Assembly (NCBI GenBank): GCA_964371725.1
Contig: CAYJNQ010000010.1
Location: 1 to 54,217 of the forward strand
DNA length: 54,217 bases
Reading direction: 5' to 3'
Origin: JAAYCI01 sp964371725
GTDB taxonomy: Bacteria > Bacillota > Clostridia > Oscillospirales > Ruminococcaceae
Part shown: positions 24,030-32,876 of the stretch, one piece after another
How positions within the stretch are numbered: position 1 is the stretch's first letter
Layout of the letters: every line of letters starts with the position of its first letter
Position numbers and translations under genes: made by a program
The notes under the pieces: model-generated
The model's input: only the letters and a program-made list of their open reading frames with translations
Database searches by the model: none
Told to the model about the DNA's origin: nothing

Positions 24030-24278
24030 CTAACTTTGCATCGCAGACAATACATTGGCCAACACAACCACCGCAAAAAAGACAACGGCCAAAATCTTTG
24101 TGAGCCTTGCCTGCCGCGCCTCTTTGGAACGCGAGCGCGTTTCACCGGACATCATCTCCGTGCCCGTAATCACGCTGGAAAGCCCACCGCCTTTGGAATC
24201 TTGCGCCAATATCAACACGGTAATCGCAATACAAACCAGCAGGACCAACACGCCTGCCACAATCTCAATCACTGGCAT
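24030..24278 (-). CDS. secG: preprotein translocase subunit SecG
   Basis: An 82-residue membrane protein with two hydrophobic helices (~3-25 and ~58-78) around a Gly-rich cytoplasmic loop (AQDSKGGGLSSVI). It is the accessory subunit of the SecYEG channel. ATG 24278 was chosen because GGAGGTG is 6 bases upstream; the frame opens five codons earlier without an RBS. It has its own promoter and terminator. Confidence 0.95.
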   Translation of the reverse strand: MPVIEIVAGVLVLLVCIAITVLILAQDSKGGGLSSVITGTEMMSGETRSRSKEARQARLTKILAVVFFAVVVLANVLSAMQS

Positions 24279-24304
24279 GATACACCTCCACAATCTTATG
24301 TTTT

Positions 24305-24333
24305 AATATAGCATATTCGAATGCAAAATGCAA
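24305..24333 (-). promoter_or_regulatory. sigma-A promoter for secG
   Basis: On the minus strand TTGCAT (complement of 24328-24333), 17 bp, TATATT (complement of 24305-24310), about 30 bp before the secG start. Confidence 0.7.
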
Positions 24334-24387
24334 GTGAAATATGCGTTTTTTTCCTGTTTTTCGTACCATTTTTCTTATAAGCTTTTA

Positions 24388-26649
24388 TCACTCAAGGGGT
24401 TGCAGGCAAATTTGCTCTGCTAAATCTGCCGCACGCAAGGTGGCACCCGTGGCCGGCAAAGAGCGCACACGATAGCGGTGTACCTCGCTGAGTTCCATCT
24501 CACTTGCTCGTTGCACCATGCGCACACGCTGGCCTTTTTTCAGTGTAATCACCGCAACACCGATGGTATTTTTTGTACTCTTTTGAGCAATTTGGGCTGT
24601 ATTGACAAGCAAAAGGCGCCCTGCTGTGGTTTGAATGGCTACTTCGGTTTCCTCATGGAAACTTTCCATCCACACAAGCTCTTCTTTGTCGCTGTAGGCA
24701 TTCACCAGTTTCCGCCGATTTTGTTTGGTGGAATAGCTGTTAAGCGGCACTTTGGCCACCTTTCCATTTTTAAACAAAAACAGCATAAAACCGCTGTAAT
24801 CGTCTGTAAGCACCAAGTGAAGCGGCATTTCCCCCTCGTCCATGCCAAGCCTTGCCGGCAGATAGTCGCCCATCACGCTGGCCTTGCCATCCTCAAACTC
24901 ACCCACACGGCTTTTGTATACCTGCTGGCGGTTTGTAAACACAAGCATCTCGGCCGTATTGTGGCTTTCCGTTTGCAAAATAATCGCGTCGCCCTCTTTT
25001 AACTTTTGTTCGCCGCTCATGCGCAAAGATTGCGGTGTGATTTTTTTGAAATACCCCTCTTTTGTGAAAAACACGGTTACGGGATAATCGGGCAAACTGT
25101 CTTCTTCCTGTTCGCTTTCTTCACTGGGCACCTCATACAAAATTTCACTGCGGCGCTCACTCGCATATTTTTTTGCCACCTGTGTCAGTTCTTGGATGAT
25201 GATTTTTTTTACACGCGCCGCGCTGCTCAAGATGGCCTCTAAATCTTCGATATCTGCCTCTAAGTTGCCAATTTCGTCGGTTCTTTTGAGCAAATATTCA
25301 CGGTTCAAATGGCGCAGGCGAATTTCAGCCACGTATTCTGCCTGGTTTTCATCGATGCCAAAACCGATCATCAAATTCGGGATAACTTCGGCATCTTGGT
25401 CGGTTTCCCGCACAATTTTAACGGCTTTGTCAATATCCAACAAAATGGCTTTCAGACCCAAAAGCAAATGCAAACGCTTTTTTTTGCCTGCGAGTTCATA
25501 ACTTGTGCGCCTGCGCACACATTGTGTTCGAAAGGCTGTCCACTCGCTTAAAATTTCGCGCACACCCATCACACGCGGTGTACCTTGAATCAAGATGTTA
25601 AAGTTGGCCGAAAAGTTGTCTTCCAGTGGGGTAAGGCGCATGAGCTTTGTCATAAGTTTGTCTGCATTTTGCCCACGCTTCAAATCCAAGGTTAGTTTCA
25701 GACCATTCAAATCCGTCTCATCGCGCATATCGTTGATCTCTTTCACGCGCCCATCTTTGACAAGGTCGGAAATCTTGTCCATCACGGCTTCCACCGTGGT
25801 GGTGGAGGGAAGCTCACTGATTTCAATGCGGTGCCCGTCTTGCACATACTCCCATCTTGCGCGTACACGCACACTGCCTCTGCCCGTTTCGATGATGCTG
25901 TCTATCTCTTTTTCGTTGTAGAGTAAGAAACCCCCGCCCACAAAATCCGGCGCTAAAAGCGTACTTTTGATGTCGTGGTGTTCATCTTTAATCAGTGCCA
26001 CGGTGGTTTCGCACAGCTCTTTCAAATTAAAAGAGCAGATGTTCGAGGCCATACCAACGGCAATTCCCAAGGTATTGTTCGCCAAAATAGATGGAAAACT
26101 CACGGGCAAAAGGGTGGGCTCCTCCGTGGTGGCATCATAGTTTGGCATAAAATCCACAGTTTCTTTATCGATGTCGCGAAACAATTCTTCGCACACGCCC
26201 TCAAGCCGTGCCTCTGTATAGCGTGCTGCAGCCGAGGCCATATCACGGCTGTAGGCCTTGCCAAAGTTGCCCTTTGAATCCACATAGGGCAAAAGCAAGC
26301 TTTCGTTTCCGCGTGCAAGACGCACCATGGTGTCGTAAATAGCGGCATCTCCATGTGGATTTAGGTGCATCGTGGCACCTACAATGTTCGCACTTTTTGT
26401 GCGCGCCCCCTTCAAAAGGCCAAGGCCGTACATTGTGTATAACAATTTACGATGAGACGGTTTAAACCCATCAATCTCCGGCAGAGCGCGCGATACAATC
26501 ACGCTCATGGCATAGGGCATATAATTGTCTTCCAGTGTTTGCGTGATGCCACTTTCCTGCACAACACCCGCCTCGGCAATCACCACATGTTCGCCCAGCT
26601 GTGGCCGTATGGGTTTTCTCCTCGCCTCGCTCTTTTTCTTTTTCGCCAA
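24388..26649 (-). CDS. parC: DNA topoisomerase IV-like subunit A
   Basis: A 753-residue type IIA topoisomerase A subunit. The catalytic tyrosine is Y144 in AAARYTEARL. The breakage-reunion domain runs ~35-500, followed by a coiled-coil gate (~430-490) and a C-terminal beta-pinwheel (~520-745). I see no GyrA box (QxxGGKG), so decatenation rather than supercoiling is more likely. The residue at the E. coli GyrA Ser83 position is Ala102 and Asp87 is kept as Asp106. The start codon is TTG 26649, with GAGGA 6 bases upstream. It follows the B subunit by 61 bp. It is a divergent clostridial paralogue; a separate gyrAB pair should exist elsewhere. Confidence 0.88.
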   Translation of the reverse strand: MAKKKKSEARRKPIRPQLGEHVVIAEAGVVQESGITQTLEDNYMPYAMSVIVSRALPEIDGFKPSHRKLLYTMYGLGLLKGARTKSANIVGATMHLNPHGDAAIYDTMVRLARGNESLLLPYVDSKGNFGKAYSRDMASAAARYTEARLEGVCEELFRDIDKETVDFMPNYDATTEEPTLLPVSFPSILANNTLGIAVGMASNICSFNLKELCETTVALIKDEHHDIKSTLLAPDFVGGGFLLYNEKEIDSIIETGRGSVRVRARWEYVQDGHRIEISELPSTTTVEAVMDKISDLVKDGRVKEINDMRDETDLNGLKLTLDLKRGQNADKLMTKLMRLTPLEDNFSANFNILIQGTPRVMGVREILSEWTAFRTQCVRRRTSYELAGKKKRLHLLLGLKAILLDIDKAVKIVRETDQDAEVIPNLMIGFGIDENQAEYVAEIRLRHLNREYLLKRTDEIGNLEADIEDLEAILSSAARVKKIIIQELTQVAKKYASERRSEILYEVPSEESEQEEDSLPDYPVTVFFTKEGYFKKITPQSLRMSGEQKLKEGDAIILQTESHNTAEMLVFTNRQQVYKSRVGEFEDGKASVMGDYLPARLGMDEGEMPLHLVLTDDYSGFMLFLFKNGKVAKVPLNSYSTKQNRRKLVNAYSDKEELVWMESFHEETEVAIQTTAGRLLLVNTAQIAQKSTKNTIGVAVITLKKGQRVRMVQRASEMELSEVHRYRVRSLPATGATLRAADLAEQICLQPLE

Positions 26650-26710
26650 TTGTAGTCCTCGCTTTTTATCTGTGTTGCCTTATTGATTCAAATGTGCCAA
26701 GGCTCATTCA

Positions 26711-28702
26711 CTATGACACATCCAGCTCATCCAAATACTCGTAGCCATGTTTTGCAATAAACTCTTTTCGCCCGGCAAGGTTATCTCCAAGAAGCAGGTC
26801 AAACACTTCAAAAGTGCGCTCGGCTTCCTCCGGTTGCACTTTGATGAGCCGCCTGGTTTCGGGGTTCATCGTGGTAAGCCACATCATCTCGCTGTCGTTT
26901 TCGCCAAGGCCCTTGCTGCGTTGTATACCCACTTTTTTGCCGGCTGCAAGCTTGTGCAGCACCTCGGCTTTTTCACCCTCGCTATAGGCAAAATAGGTTT
27001 TGTCGCTTGTTGTCAGCTCATACAAAGGGCTTTCGGCAATGTACACATAGCCCTCGGTAATCAAAGTGGGCACTAGACGGTAAATCATGGCCAAAATCAA
27101 AGTGCGAATTTGAAACCCATCCACATCGGCATCGGTGCAAATGATGATTTTGTCCCAGCGCAGGGAATTGATGTCGAACGTGGCCAAATCCTTGCGCCCC
27201 TTGCCACCGCTGAGTTCTACCCCACAGCCGAGCACTTTTATCAAATCCGTGATGATTTCGCTTTTGAAAATACGGCTGTAATCTGCCTTTAAACAGTTGA
27301 GTATCTTGCCGCGCACGGGCATGATGGCCTGAAACTCGGCGTCGCGGCTGGTTTTCACGGCACCAAGGGCCGAATCGCCCTCCACGATGTAAATTTCGCG
27401 CTTGGCCGGGTCTTTGCTGCGGCAATCCACAAATTTTTGCACACGGTTTGCCATGTCCATCTGTGTGGAGATGGTTTTTTTTAGGCTCTGGCGCGTTTTT
27501 TCCGCATGTTCACGGCTTTGCTTGTTCACCAGCACCTGTTGGGCAATTTTTTGCGCCTCTTCCGGGTTTTCAATAAAGTAAACCTCCAGGTTGTGCTTTA
27601 AAAACTCGGTCATCGCTTGCGCCACAAAGCGGTTTGTAATGGCTTTCTTGGTTTGGTTTTCATAGCTTGTTATCGTGGAAAAAGATGAGGAAATAAACAC
27701 AAGGCAGTCTTGAATGTCGGTGAATGTAATGCGGCTTTCGCCTTTTTTATACATCCCCTTTTGGCGCAAAAAGGCATCAATTTGGTTGGTGAACGCCGTC
27801 TTCACGGCCCGTTCCGGGCTACCACCATGCTCTAGGTGGCTGGAATTGTGATAGTACTCGATGCCCTGCAACTTGTTGGAAAAACAAAAGGCGGCATTCA
27901 TTTTCACCTTGTAGCTCGGCCTGTCTTCTCTATCGCGTCCCTCTGCATTGCCCGTGGCGTAAATCACCGGTGTGAAACCCGCTTCGCCCACGATTTGCGC
28001 CACATAGTCTCGAATGCCGTTTTCGTAGTAATATCTTTGCTCGCGCTCTTCTCCTTGTCGTGTTTCATCCACAAAAACAAAATGAACGCCCTCGTTCACA
28101 ACAGCCTGGCGGCGCAAGATGTCTTCAAAATATTCGCCGGGCACAGCGGTTTCCGTGAACACATCCAAGTCGGGCTTCCAGCGAATGCGTGTGCCCGTGC
28201 GCTTTGTTTTCACCTCATCATCGTGCAAGCCACCCTCATTTTCGCCTTTTTTAAATTCCAAATGATAGTGTTTACCGTCTCGCCAAATGTCGGCCGTCAT
28301 CCACTCACTGGCATACTGTGTTGCCGTGAGGCCAAGGCCGTTGAGGCCCAGCGAATACTCATAGCCATCTTGCTCGCCCTGCCCATATTTGCCGCCGGCA
28401 TACAGTTCTGTAAACAAAAGCTCCCAGTTGTACCGTTCTTCGTTTGCATTGTAATCCACCGGGATTCCCCTGCCGAAATCTTCCACGGCATAGCTCCCAT
28501 CTTTGAATTTACTCACAACAATTTTGTCGCCAAATCCGCCTCTGGCCTCGTCGATGGAGTTCGACAAAATTTCAAAGATGGAATGCTCGCATCCCTCAAG
28601 GCCGTCTGAGCCAAAAATAACACCGGGACGCTTGCGCACACGGTCGGCTCCTTTTAGGCTTGTGATGCTCTCATTGTCGTATGCCTTTTGTTTTTTGGGC
28701 AT
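26711..28702 (-). CDS. parE: DNA topoisomerase IV-like subunit B
   Basis: A 663-residue ATPase subunit. The GHKL ATP-binding fold includes EILSNSIDEAR and GRGIP, then the transducer domain. The Toprim domain carries IVEGDSALG (usual EGDSAGG), MPVRGKILN (usual PLRGK) and CTDADVDG. These variants mark a divergent paralogue, though the acidic metal ligands remain. It acts with the A subunit encoded downstream to separate linked chromosomes. RBS AGGAGG is 11 bases before ATG. It follows ftsH by 97 bp, with a hairpin in the gap. Confidence 0.88.
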   Translation of the reverse strand: MPKKQKAYDNESITSLKGADRVRKRPGVIFGSDGLEGCEHSIFEILSNSIDEARGGFGDKIVVSKFKDGSYAVEDFGRGIPVDYNANEERYNWELLFTELYAGGKYGQGEQDGYEYSLGLNGLGLTATQYASEWMTADIWRDGKHYHLEFKKGENEGGLHDDEVKTKRTGTRIRWKPDLDVFTETAVPGEYFEDILRRQAVVNEGVHFVFVDETRQGEEREQRYYYENGIRDYVAQIVGEAGFTPVIYATGNAEGRDREDRPSYKVKMNAAFCFSNKLQGIEYYHNSSHLEHGGSPERAVKTAFTNQIDAFLRQKGMYKKGESRITFTDIQDCLVFISSSFSTITSYENQTKKAITNRFVAQAMTEFLKHNLEVYFIENPEEAQKIAQQVLVNKQSREHAEKTRQSLKKTISTQMDMANRVQKFVDCRSKDPAKREIYIVEGDSALGAVKTSRDAEFQAIMPVRGKILNCLKADYSRIFKSEIITDLIKVLGCGVELSGGKGRKDLATFDINSLRWDKIIICTDADVDGFQIRTLILAMIYRLVPTLITEGYVYIAESPLYELTTSDKTYFAYSEGEKAEVLHKLAAGKKVGIQRSKGLGENDSEMMWLTTMNPETRRLIKVQPEEAERTFEVFDLLLGDNLAGRKEFIAKHGYEYLDELDVS

Positions 28703-28753
28703 TTGCTTTTGTTCCTCCTATCCTTGCCGTGGGGCTGGGCGCACACCCTTCCG

Positions 28754-28798
28754 CACAGCTCGAATCTCCGCCGGTCACGCCTGCGGAGATTCGCTGTG
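28754..28798 (-). other. strong hairpin between ftsH and parE, no T run
   Basis: CACAGC-GAATCTCCGC pairs with GCGGAGATTC-GCTGTG, a 16-bp stem with a two-base bulge. It starts one base after the ftsH stop codon. No T tract follows, so it may be an mRNA stability or processing structure rather than a terminator. Confidence 0.5.
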
Positions 28799-28799
28799 G

Positions 28800-30818
28800 T
28801 TATTCGGTTTTGTCCGAATTTTCTGTGTTTTCTTCTTCGTTATTGGTTTGCTTTGCAGGCTCTTCATGCTCTTCTTCATCAAAAGCCTGCCGCACAAATT
28901 CTTCGGCCTCTTGCACTTCGCTGTTTTCTTTCTCTTCGTCCTCTTGCAAGGGCAGGGCACGCTCATTTTCCGCAAGCGGTGGCAAATCCTCGCCCTGCAT
29001 GAGCATTTTAAATTCATCACCATTTATTTTTTCACGTTCCAAAAGGGTTTTCGCAAGAAGATGCAGCTGCTCCATATGCTCGTTCAAGATGTGCTCGCTG
29101 GCTTCAAAGGCGTGGTCCAGCATGGCGCGCACTTCGCGGTCTATCTGGCTTGCCACCTCTTCGGAATAAGGGCGACTGTTGCTAAAATCACGCCCAAGGA
29201 AAGTTTCACTCGGATTTTCATCGTATACAACAGGCCCGAGTTTTTCGGAAAAACCGTAGCGTGTCACCATGGCTCTGGCCAAGGCCGTAGCACGTTCCAA
29301 ATCGTTCGAGGCGCCCGTGGATATGTCATCCAACACCAGTTTTTCTGCCACACGTCCACCTAGCATCGACACCAGGTTCTCGCGCATTTGTGTGCGTGTT
29401 CTGAACTGCACATCCTCCTCGGGGCGGTACATCGTAAACCCACCGGCAGGCCCGTGCGGTATGATGGTGATTTGGTGCACGGGGTCGCTGGTTTTAAGAT
29501 AGTAGGCCGCAAGCGCATGGCCACCCTCGTGGTAGGCCGTTAAGCGGCGCTCTTTTTCCGTCACCACACGGCTGCGTTTTTCGGGACCCGCCATCACCTT
29601 AATGCTGGCCTCTTCAATGTCTTTTTCCGTGATGGCCTTGCGCGAACGGCGCGCGGCCAAAAGGGCAGCCTCGTTCACAAGGTTTTCAAGGTCGGCACCG
29701 GTAAAACCCGGTGTAGTGCGCGCAATGATTTTAAGCTCTACATCCGGCGCGAGGGGTTTTGAACGCGTATGTACCTTTAAAATTTCCTCGCGGCCTTTCA
29801 CATCCGGCAAGCCCACATACACTTGGCGGTCGAAGCGACCCGGGCGCAAGAGTGCACGGTCCAAAATATCGGCGCGGTTTGTAGCCGCCACCACAATGAC
29901 TCCTTCATTGCCCTCAAAACCGTCCATTTCCACAAGCAGTTGGTTCAAGGTTTGCTCGCGTTCGTCGTGCCCGCCGCCAAGGCCGGCACCACGTTGACGT
30001 CCCACGGCGTCAATCTCGTCTATAAAGATGATGCCCGGGGCCGTTTTCTTTGCTTTGTCGAACAAATCGCGCACACGCGAAGCGCCCACGCCCACATACA
30101 TCTCCACAAAGTCCGAGCCGGAAATGGAGTAGAATGGCACGCCGGCCTCGCCCGCACAGGCCTTGGCCAAAAGGGTTTTACCCGTGCCGGGCGGGCCCAC
30201 AAGCAACACACCGTGTGGAATACGCGCACCAAGGGTGTTGAACTTTTTGGGGTTTTTGAGGAATTGTACAATCTCTTCGAGTTCCTCTTTTTCCTCGTCG
30301 GCACCGGCCACATCTTGGAACGTGGTTTTGGTTTTGCTATCTGCTTGGTTTTTCACCTTTGCCTTGCCCACGTTCATGGCACCCTTGCCGCCGCCGTCGC
30401 CCTGCATGAACATGATGTAGTAGAAAAAGAAACCCATCACAACCAGCATCACAAGCGAAGGCACGATATAAAACAGCATGGAATTATCACTGGACTGTGT
30501 GAAATCATATTCCATGGGTGCATCGGGATTTTTTTCGTCGTAGGCATCCACATAGCCTTGTAAATTTTCGATAAACAGATACTGGAACGGCATTTTGTAT
30601 ACTTCTGCCTCGGTTTCACCTTGCAAGGTGTATTCCAAATTTCCATTTCCGGTGTCCAAAGTGAAACTTTCCACTTCTTCGTTTTCAAACAGTTCCACTA
30701 CCTCTGAATACATAAGGCCCGGTTCCTGCGTTTGAAAATTAAAACGAAAAATAAAAAACAGAACGGCTAAAAAAATCAAAACAATCAGGATGTTCATCGT
30801 ACGCGGTTTTTTGTTCAC
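28800..30818 (-). CDS. ftsH: ATP-dependent zinc metalloprotease FtsH
   Basis: A 672-residue membrane AAA+ protease for membrane-protein quality control. Transmembrane helices lie at ~8-27 and ~114-136, flanking an extracytoplasmic domain. Walker A is G208-PPGTGKT215, Walker B FIDEIDAVG (~265-273), the second region of homology is near 315-330, and the zinc site is H430-EGGH434. The tail after ~605 is strongly acidic and low-complexity. The start is GTG 30818, with GGGGAGG about 10 bases upstream. It follows hpt by 36 bp in the classic tilS-hpt-ftsH order. Confidence 0.97.
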   Translation of the reverse strand: MNKKPRTMNILIVLIFLAVLFFIFRFNFQTQEPGLMYSEVVELFENEEVESFTLDTGNGNLEYTLQGETEAEVYKMPFQYLFIENLQGYVDAYDEKNPDAPMEYDFTQSSDNSMLFYIVPSLVMLVVMGFFFYYIMFMQGDGGGKGAMNVGKAKVKNQADSKTKTTFQDVAGADEEKEELEEIVQFLKNPKKFNTLGARIPHGVLLVGPPGTGKTLLAKACAGEAGVPFYSISGSDFVEMYVGVGASRVRDLFDKAKKTAPGIIFIDEIDAVGRQRGAGLGGGHDEREQTLNQLLVEMDGFEGNEGVIVVAATNRADILDRALLRPGRFDRQVYVGLPDVKGREEILKVHTRSKPLAPDVELKIIARTTPGFTGADLENLVNEAALLAARRSRKAITEKDIEEASIKVMAGPEKRSRVVTEKERRLTAYHEGGHALAAYYLKTSDPVHQITIIPHGPAGGFTMYRPEEDVQFRTRTQMRENLVSMLGGRVAEKLVLDDISTGASNDLERATALARAMVTRYGFSEKLGPVVYDENPSETFLGRDFSNSRPYSEEVASQIDREVRAMLDHAFEASEHILNEHMEQLHLLAKTLLEREKINGDEFKMLMQGEDLPPLAENERALPLQEDEEKENSEVQEAEEFVRQAFDEEEHEEPAKQTNNEEENTENSDKTE

Positions 30819-30854
30819 GCAGTATAGCCTCCCCTATGCCCGTTTTGCAAGGGC

Positions 30855-31403
30855 TTATTCATAGATTTCCGGTTTGAGAATACCGATGTATGGCAAATTC
30901 CGATAATGCTCTGCATAGTCAAGGCCATAACCCACAATGAATTCGTCCGGCACTTCAAAACCACAGTAGTGCGGCTTTACATCTGCCTTGCGGCGTGCGG
31001 GTTTATCCAGCAAGGTGGCAATGCGCACACTGGCCGGGTTTCTGCCTTCAAGCAATTCCTTTAAATAGGCCAAGGTCTTACCGGAATCCAAGATATCCTC
31101 CACAATTAAAAGGTCCATGCCTTCTAAGTTGATGTCGATATCTTTGATGATTTTCACAACGCCGCTGCTCTTCGTGCTGGCTCCATAGGAAGACACAGCC
31201 ATAAAATCGATGGACACAGGAATGTGAATAGAGCGCATCAGGTCGGCCACGAACACAACCGAGCCTTTGAGAACACTGACCATGAGCAGGTTTTTCCCCT
31301 CATAATCTTTGCTGATTTGCGCTCCGAGCTCTCGTACTTTTTCTGCAATTTCCTCTGCGGAAATTAGGACGGTTTGCACATCGGCATCTGTTTTTTTGCT
31401 CAT
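30855..31403 (-). CDS. hpt: hypoxanthine phosphoribosyltransferase
   Basis: A 182-residue purine salvage enzyme converting hypoxanthine or guanine plus PRPP to IMP or GMP. The PRPP-binding motif VEDILDSGKTLAYL is present, and the C-terminal FIVGYGLDYAEHYRNLPYIG is typical. I chose ATG 31403, with a strong AAGGGGGAG 6 bases upstream. The frame continues to 31535 inside tilS with non-homologous sequence. It begins 2 bp after the tilS stop, which fits translational coupling. Confidence 0.95.
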   Translation of the reverse strand: MSKKTDADVQTVLISAEEIAEKVRELGAQISKDYEGKNLLMVSVLKGSVVFVADLMRSIHIPVSIDFMAVSSYGASTKSSGVVKIIKDIDINLEGMDLLIVEDILDSGKTLAYLKELLEGRNPASVRIATLLDKPARRKADVKPHYCGFEVPDEFIVGYGLDYAEHYRNLPYIGILKPEIYE

Positions 31404-31405
31404 GT

Positions 31406-32851
31406 TCACTCCCCCTTTTTTTCTTGCATCGGCAACACGGCCGCACATTCTTCGTATTCGGTTTCTATGCAAAGCACACGTTTTGTGCCGGGCTCTACAG
31501 AAAAACCCTCGGCAAACCCCGCACCATACACCCACGCAATACGCTCAGATTCCTTATCATAAAGAAGTGGAATCTGCTCTCGCTTTTCTTTGTCTATGCC
31601 TACATCTTGCATCCATTTTTTCATGCTTTTGCACACACTGCGCCCACTTTGACAAAAAACATCTCCACGGCGGCGCGTACGAAATATGCATGACTGATTT
31701 ATTTTATCATAATCCGCAAATAATTTGTAGTCTTTTTTTTTGAAACCTTCCAAATCTTCGCAAAAAGCCTGTGCTGTTTTAACAGAAACCATCATGGTAT
31801 ACCCATTTTCAAAATGAATCGACCCCGATTGCAAGGGTTGCTCTTGCAAAAAATTGCTTGCTCCGGCTTTGCAAACCATCAAAAAACGTGTGTGCTGTAT
31901 ACGCACAAATAAACCGCCCATGAGTTGTGCGCCCGTTTTTTCGTTTTGCAATACGGCCTCCATGCCTTGCAAGTGTTCACGCCCACCCTCTCTGCCGGCC
32001 AAAAGCGCAAATGCTTGTTTGCGAATGGGCAGGGGTGCACTGCGGAGCGTTTCGGCATCAAATCCAGGCACAAACCAGCCCGGTACAGTCTCACACTGCC
32101 TTGCCATTTCTCGCGCTTTCTTTAACAGCAAAAGCGCCTCCTCCGTTAAATAGGCGTGTAACTCTCTCATATCCTCGGCCAACCGGTGCAAGTTTCGCTC
32201 GGCACCGGTATGGACACTTTCTAGCCCCGGCAACACATTTAAACGCAAAAAGTTGCGTGAATAGGCCGTGTTTTCGTTGCTACTGTCATCTTTGTAAAAA
32301 TATTGCCGCTCTTTGCAAAAACGACGCACCTCACCTCGGGAAAGCGCAAGAAGAGGCCGTATATACCGACCGCGCTTTGGGTGGATGCCCGAAAGTCCCC
32401 CCGTAAAACTGCCCCGCACCGCATGAAACAAAACGGTTTCGGCATTGTCGGAAGCCGTGTGCCCCGTGGCAATTTTCGCGCTATGTGCACAGGCCAGCTC
32501 TTGCAAAAACGCGTGGCGCAAACTGCGCGCACGCGCTTCGCCCCCACCATTTTTTTCGGGGTATTCCTCTGCCATATGCAAGTGTTTCACAAAAACCGGC
32601 ACCCTGTGCCGCTCACACAAAGAACGCACAAATGCCTCTTCTTCGTTCGATTCTTCTCCACGCAAACCGTGGTTCACATGTGCCGCCAAAACCGAAAGCG
32701 AAAGATCGCTTTGATAAGACAACAAAAGGTGAAACAGCGCCACAGAGTCGGCCCCGCCGGACAAAGCCACGAGCACACAATCTCCTTTTGAGAGCATATT
32801 GTGGCGCGAAACGGTTTGCCACACGGTTTCTTCAATTGCCTTGTAATGCAT
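31406..32851 (-). CDS. tilS: tRNA(Ile)-lysidine synthetase
   Basis: A 481-residue enzyme that attaches lysine to C34 of tRNA-Ile(CAU), so that it reads AUA. The PP-loop ATP-binding motif ALSGGADSVALFHLL lies at ~29-43. HVNHGLRGEESNEEE and ATGHTASDNAETVL are family features. The C-terminal domain is present. It is essential in most bacteria. GAGGAGG lies 12 bases before ATG 32851. It sits between dnaB and hpt. Confidence 0.95.
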   Translation of the reverse strand: MHYKAIEETVWQTVSRHNMLSKGDCVLVALSGGADSVALFHLLLSYQSDLSLSVLAAHVNHGLRGEESNEEEAFVRSLCERHRVPVFVKHLHMAEEYPEKNGGGEARARSLRHAFLQELACAHSAKIATGHTASDNAETVLFHAVRGSFTGGLSGIHPKRGRYIRPLLALSRGEVRRFCKERQYFYKDDSSNENTAYSRNFLRLNVLPGLESVHTGAERNLHRLAEDMRELHAYLTEEALLLLKKAREMARQCETVPGWFVPGFDAETLRSAPLPIRKQAFALLAGREGGREHLQGMEAVLQNEKTGAQLMGGLFVRIQHTRFLMVCKAGASNFLQEQPLQSGSIHFENGYTMMVSVKTAQAFCEDLEGFKKKDYKLFADYDKINQSCIFRTRRRGDVFCQSGRSVCKSMKKWMQDVGIDKEKREQIPLLYDKESERIAWVYGAGFAEGFSVEPGTKRVLCIETEYEECAAVLPMQEKKGE

Positions 32852-32876
32852 AAACCGCTGCGGCCTCCTCTATGTG

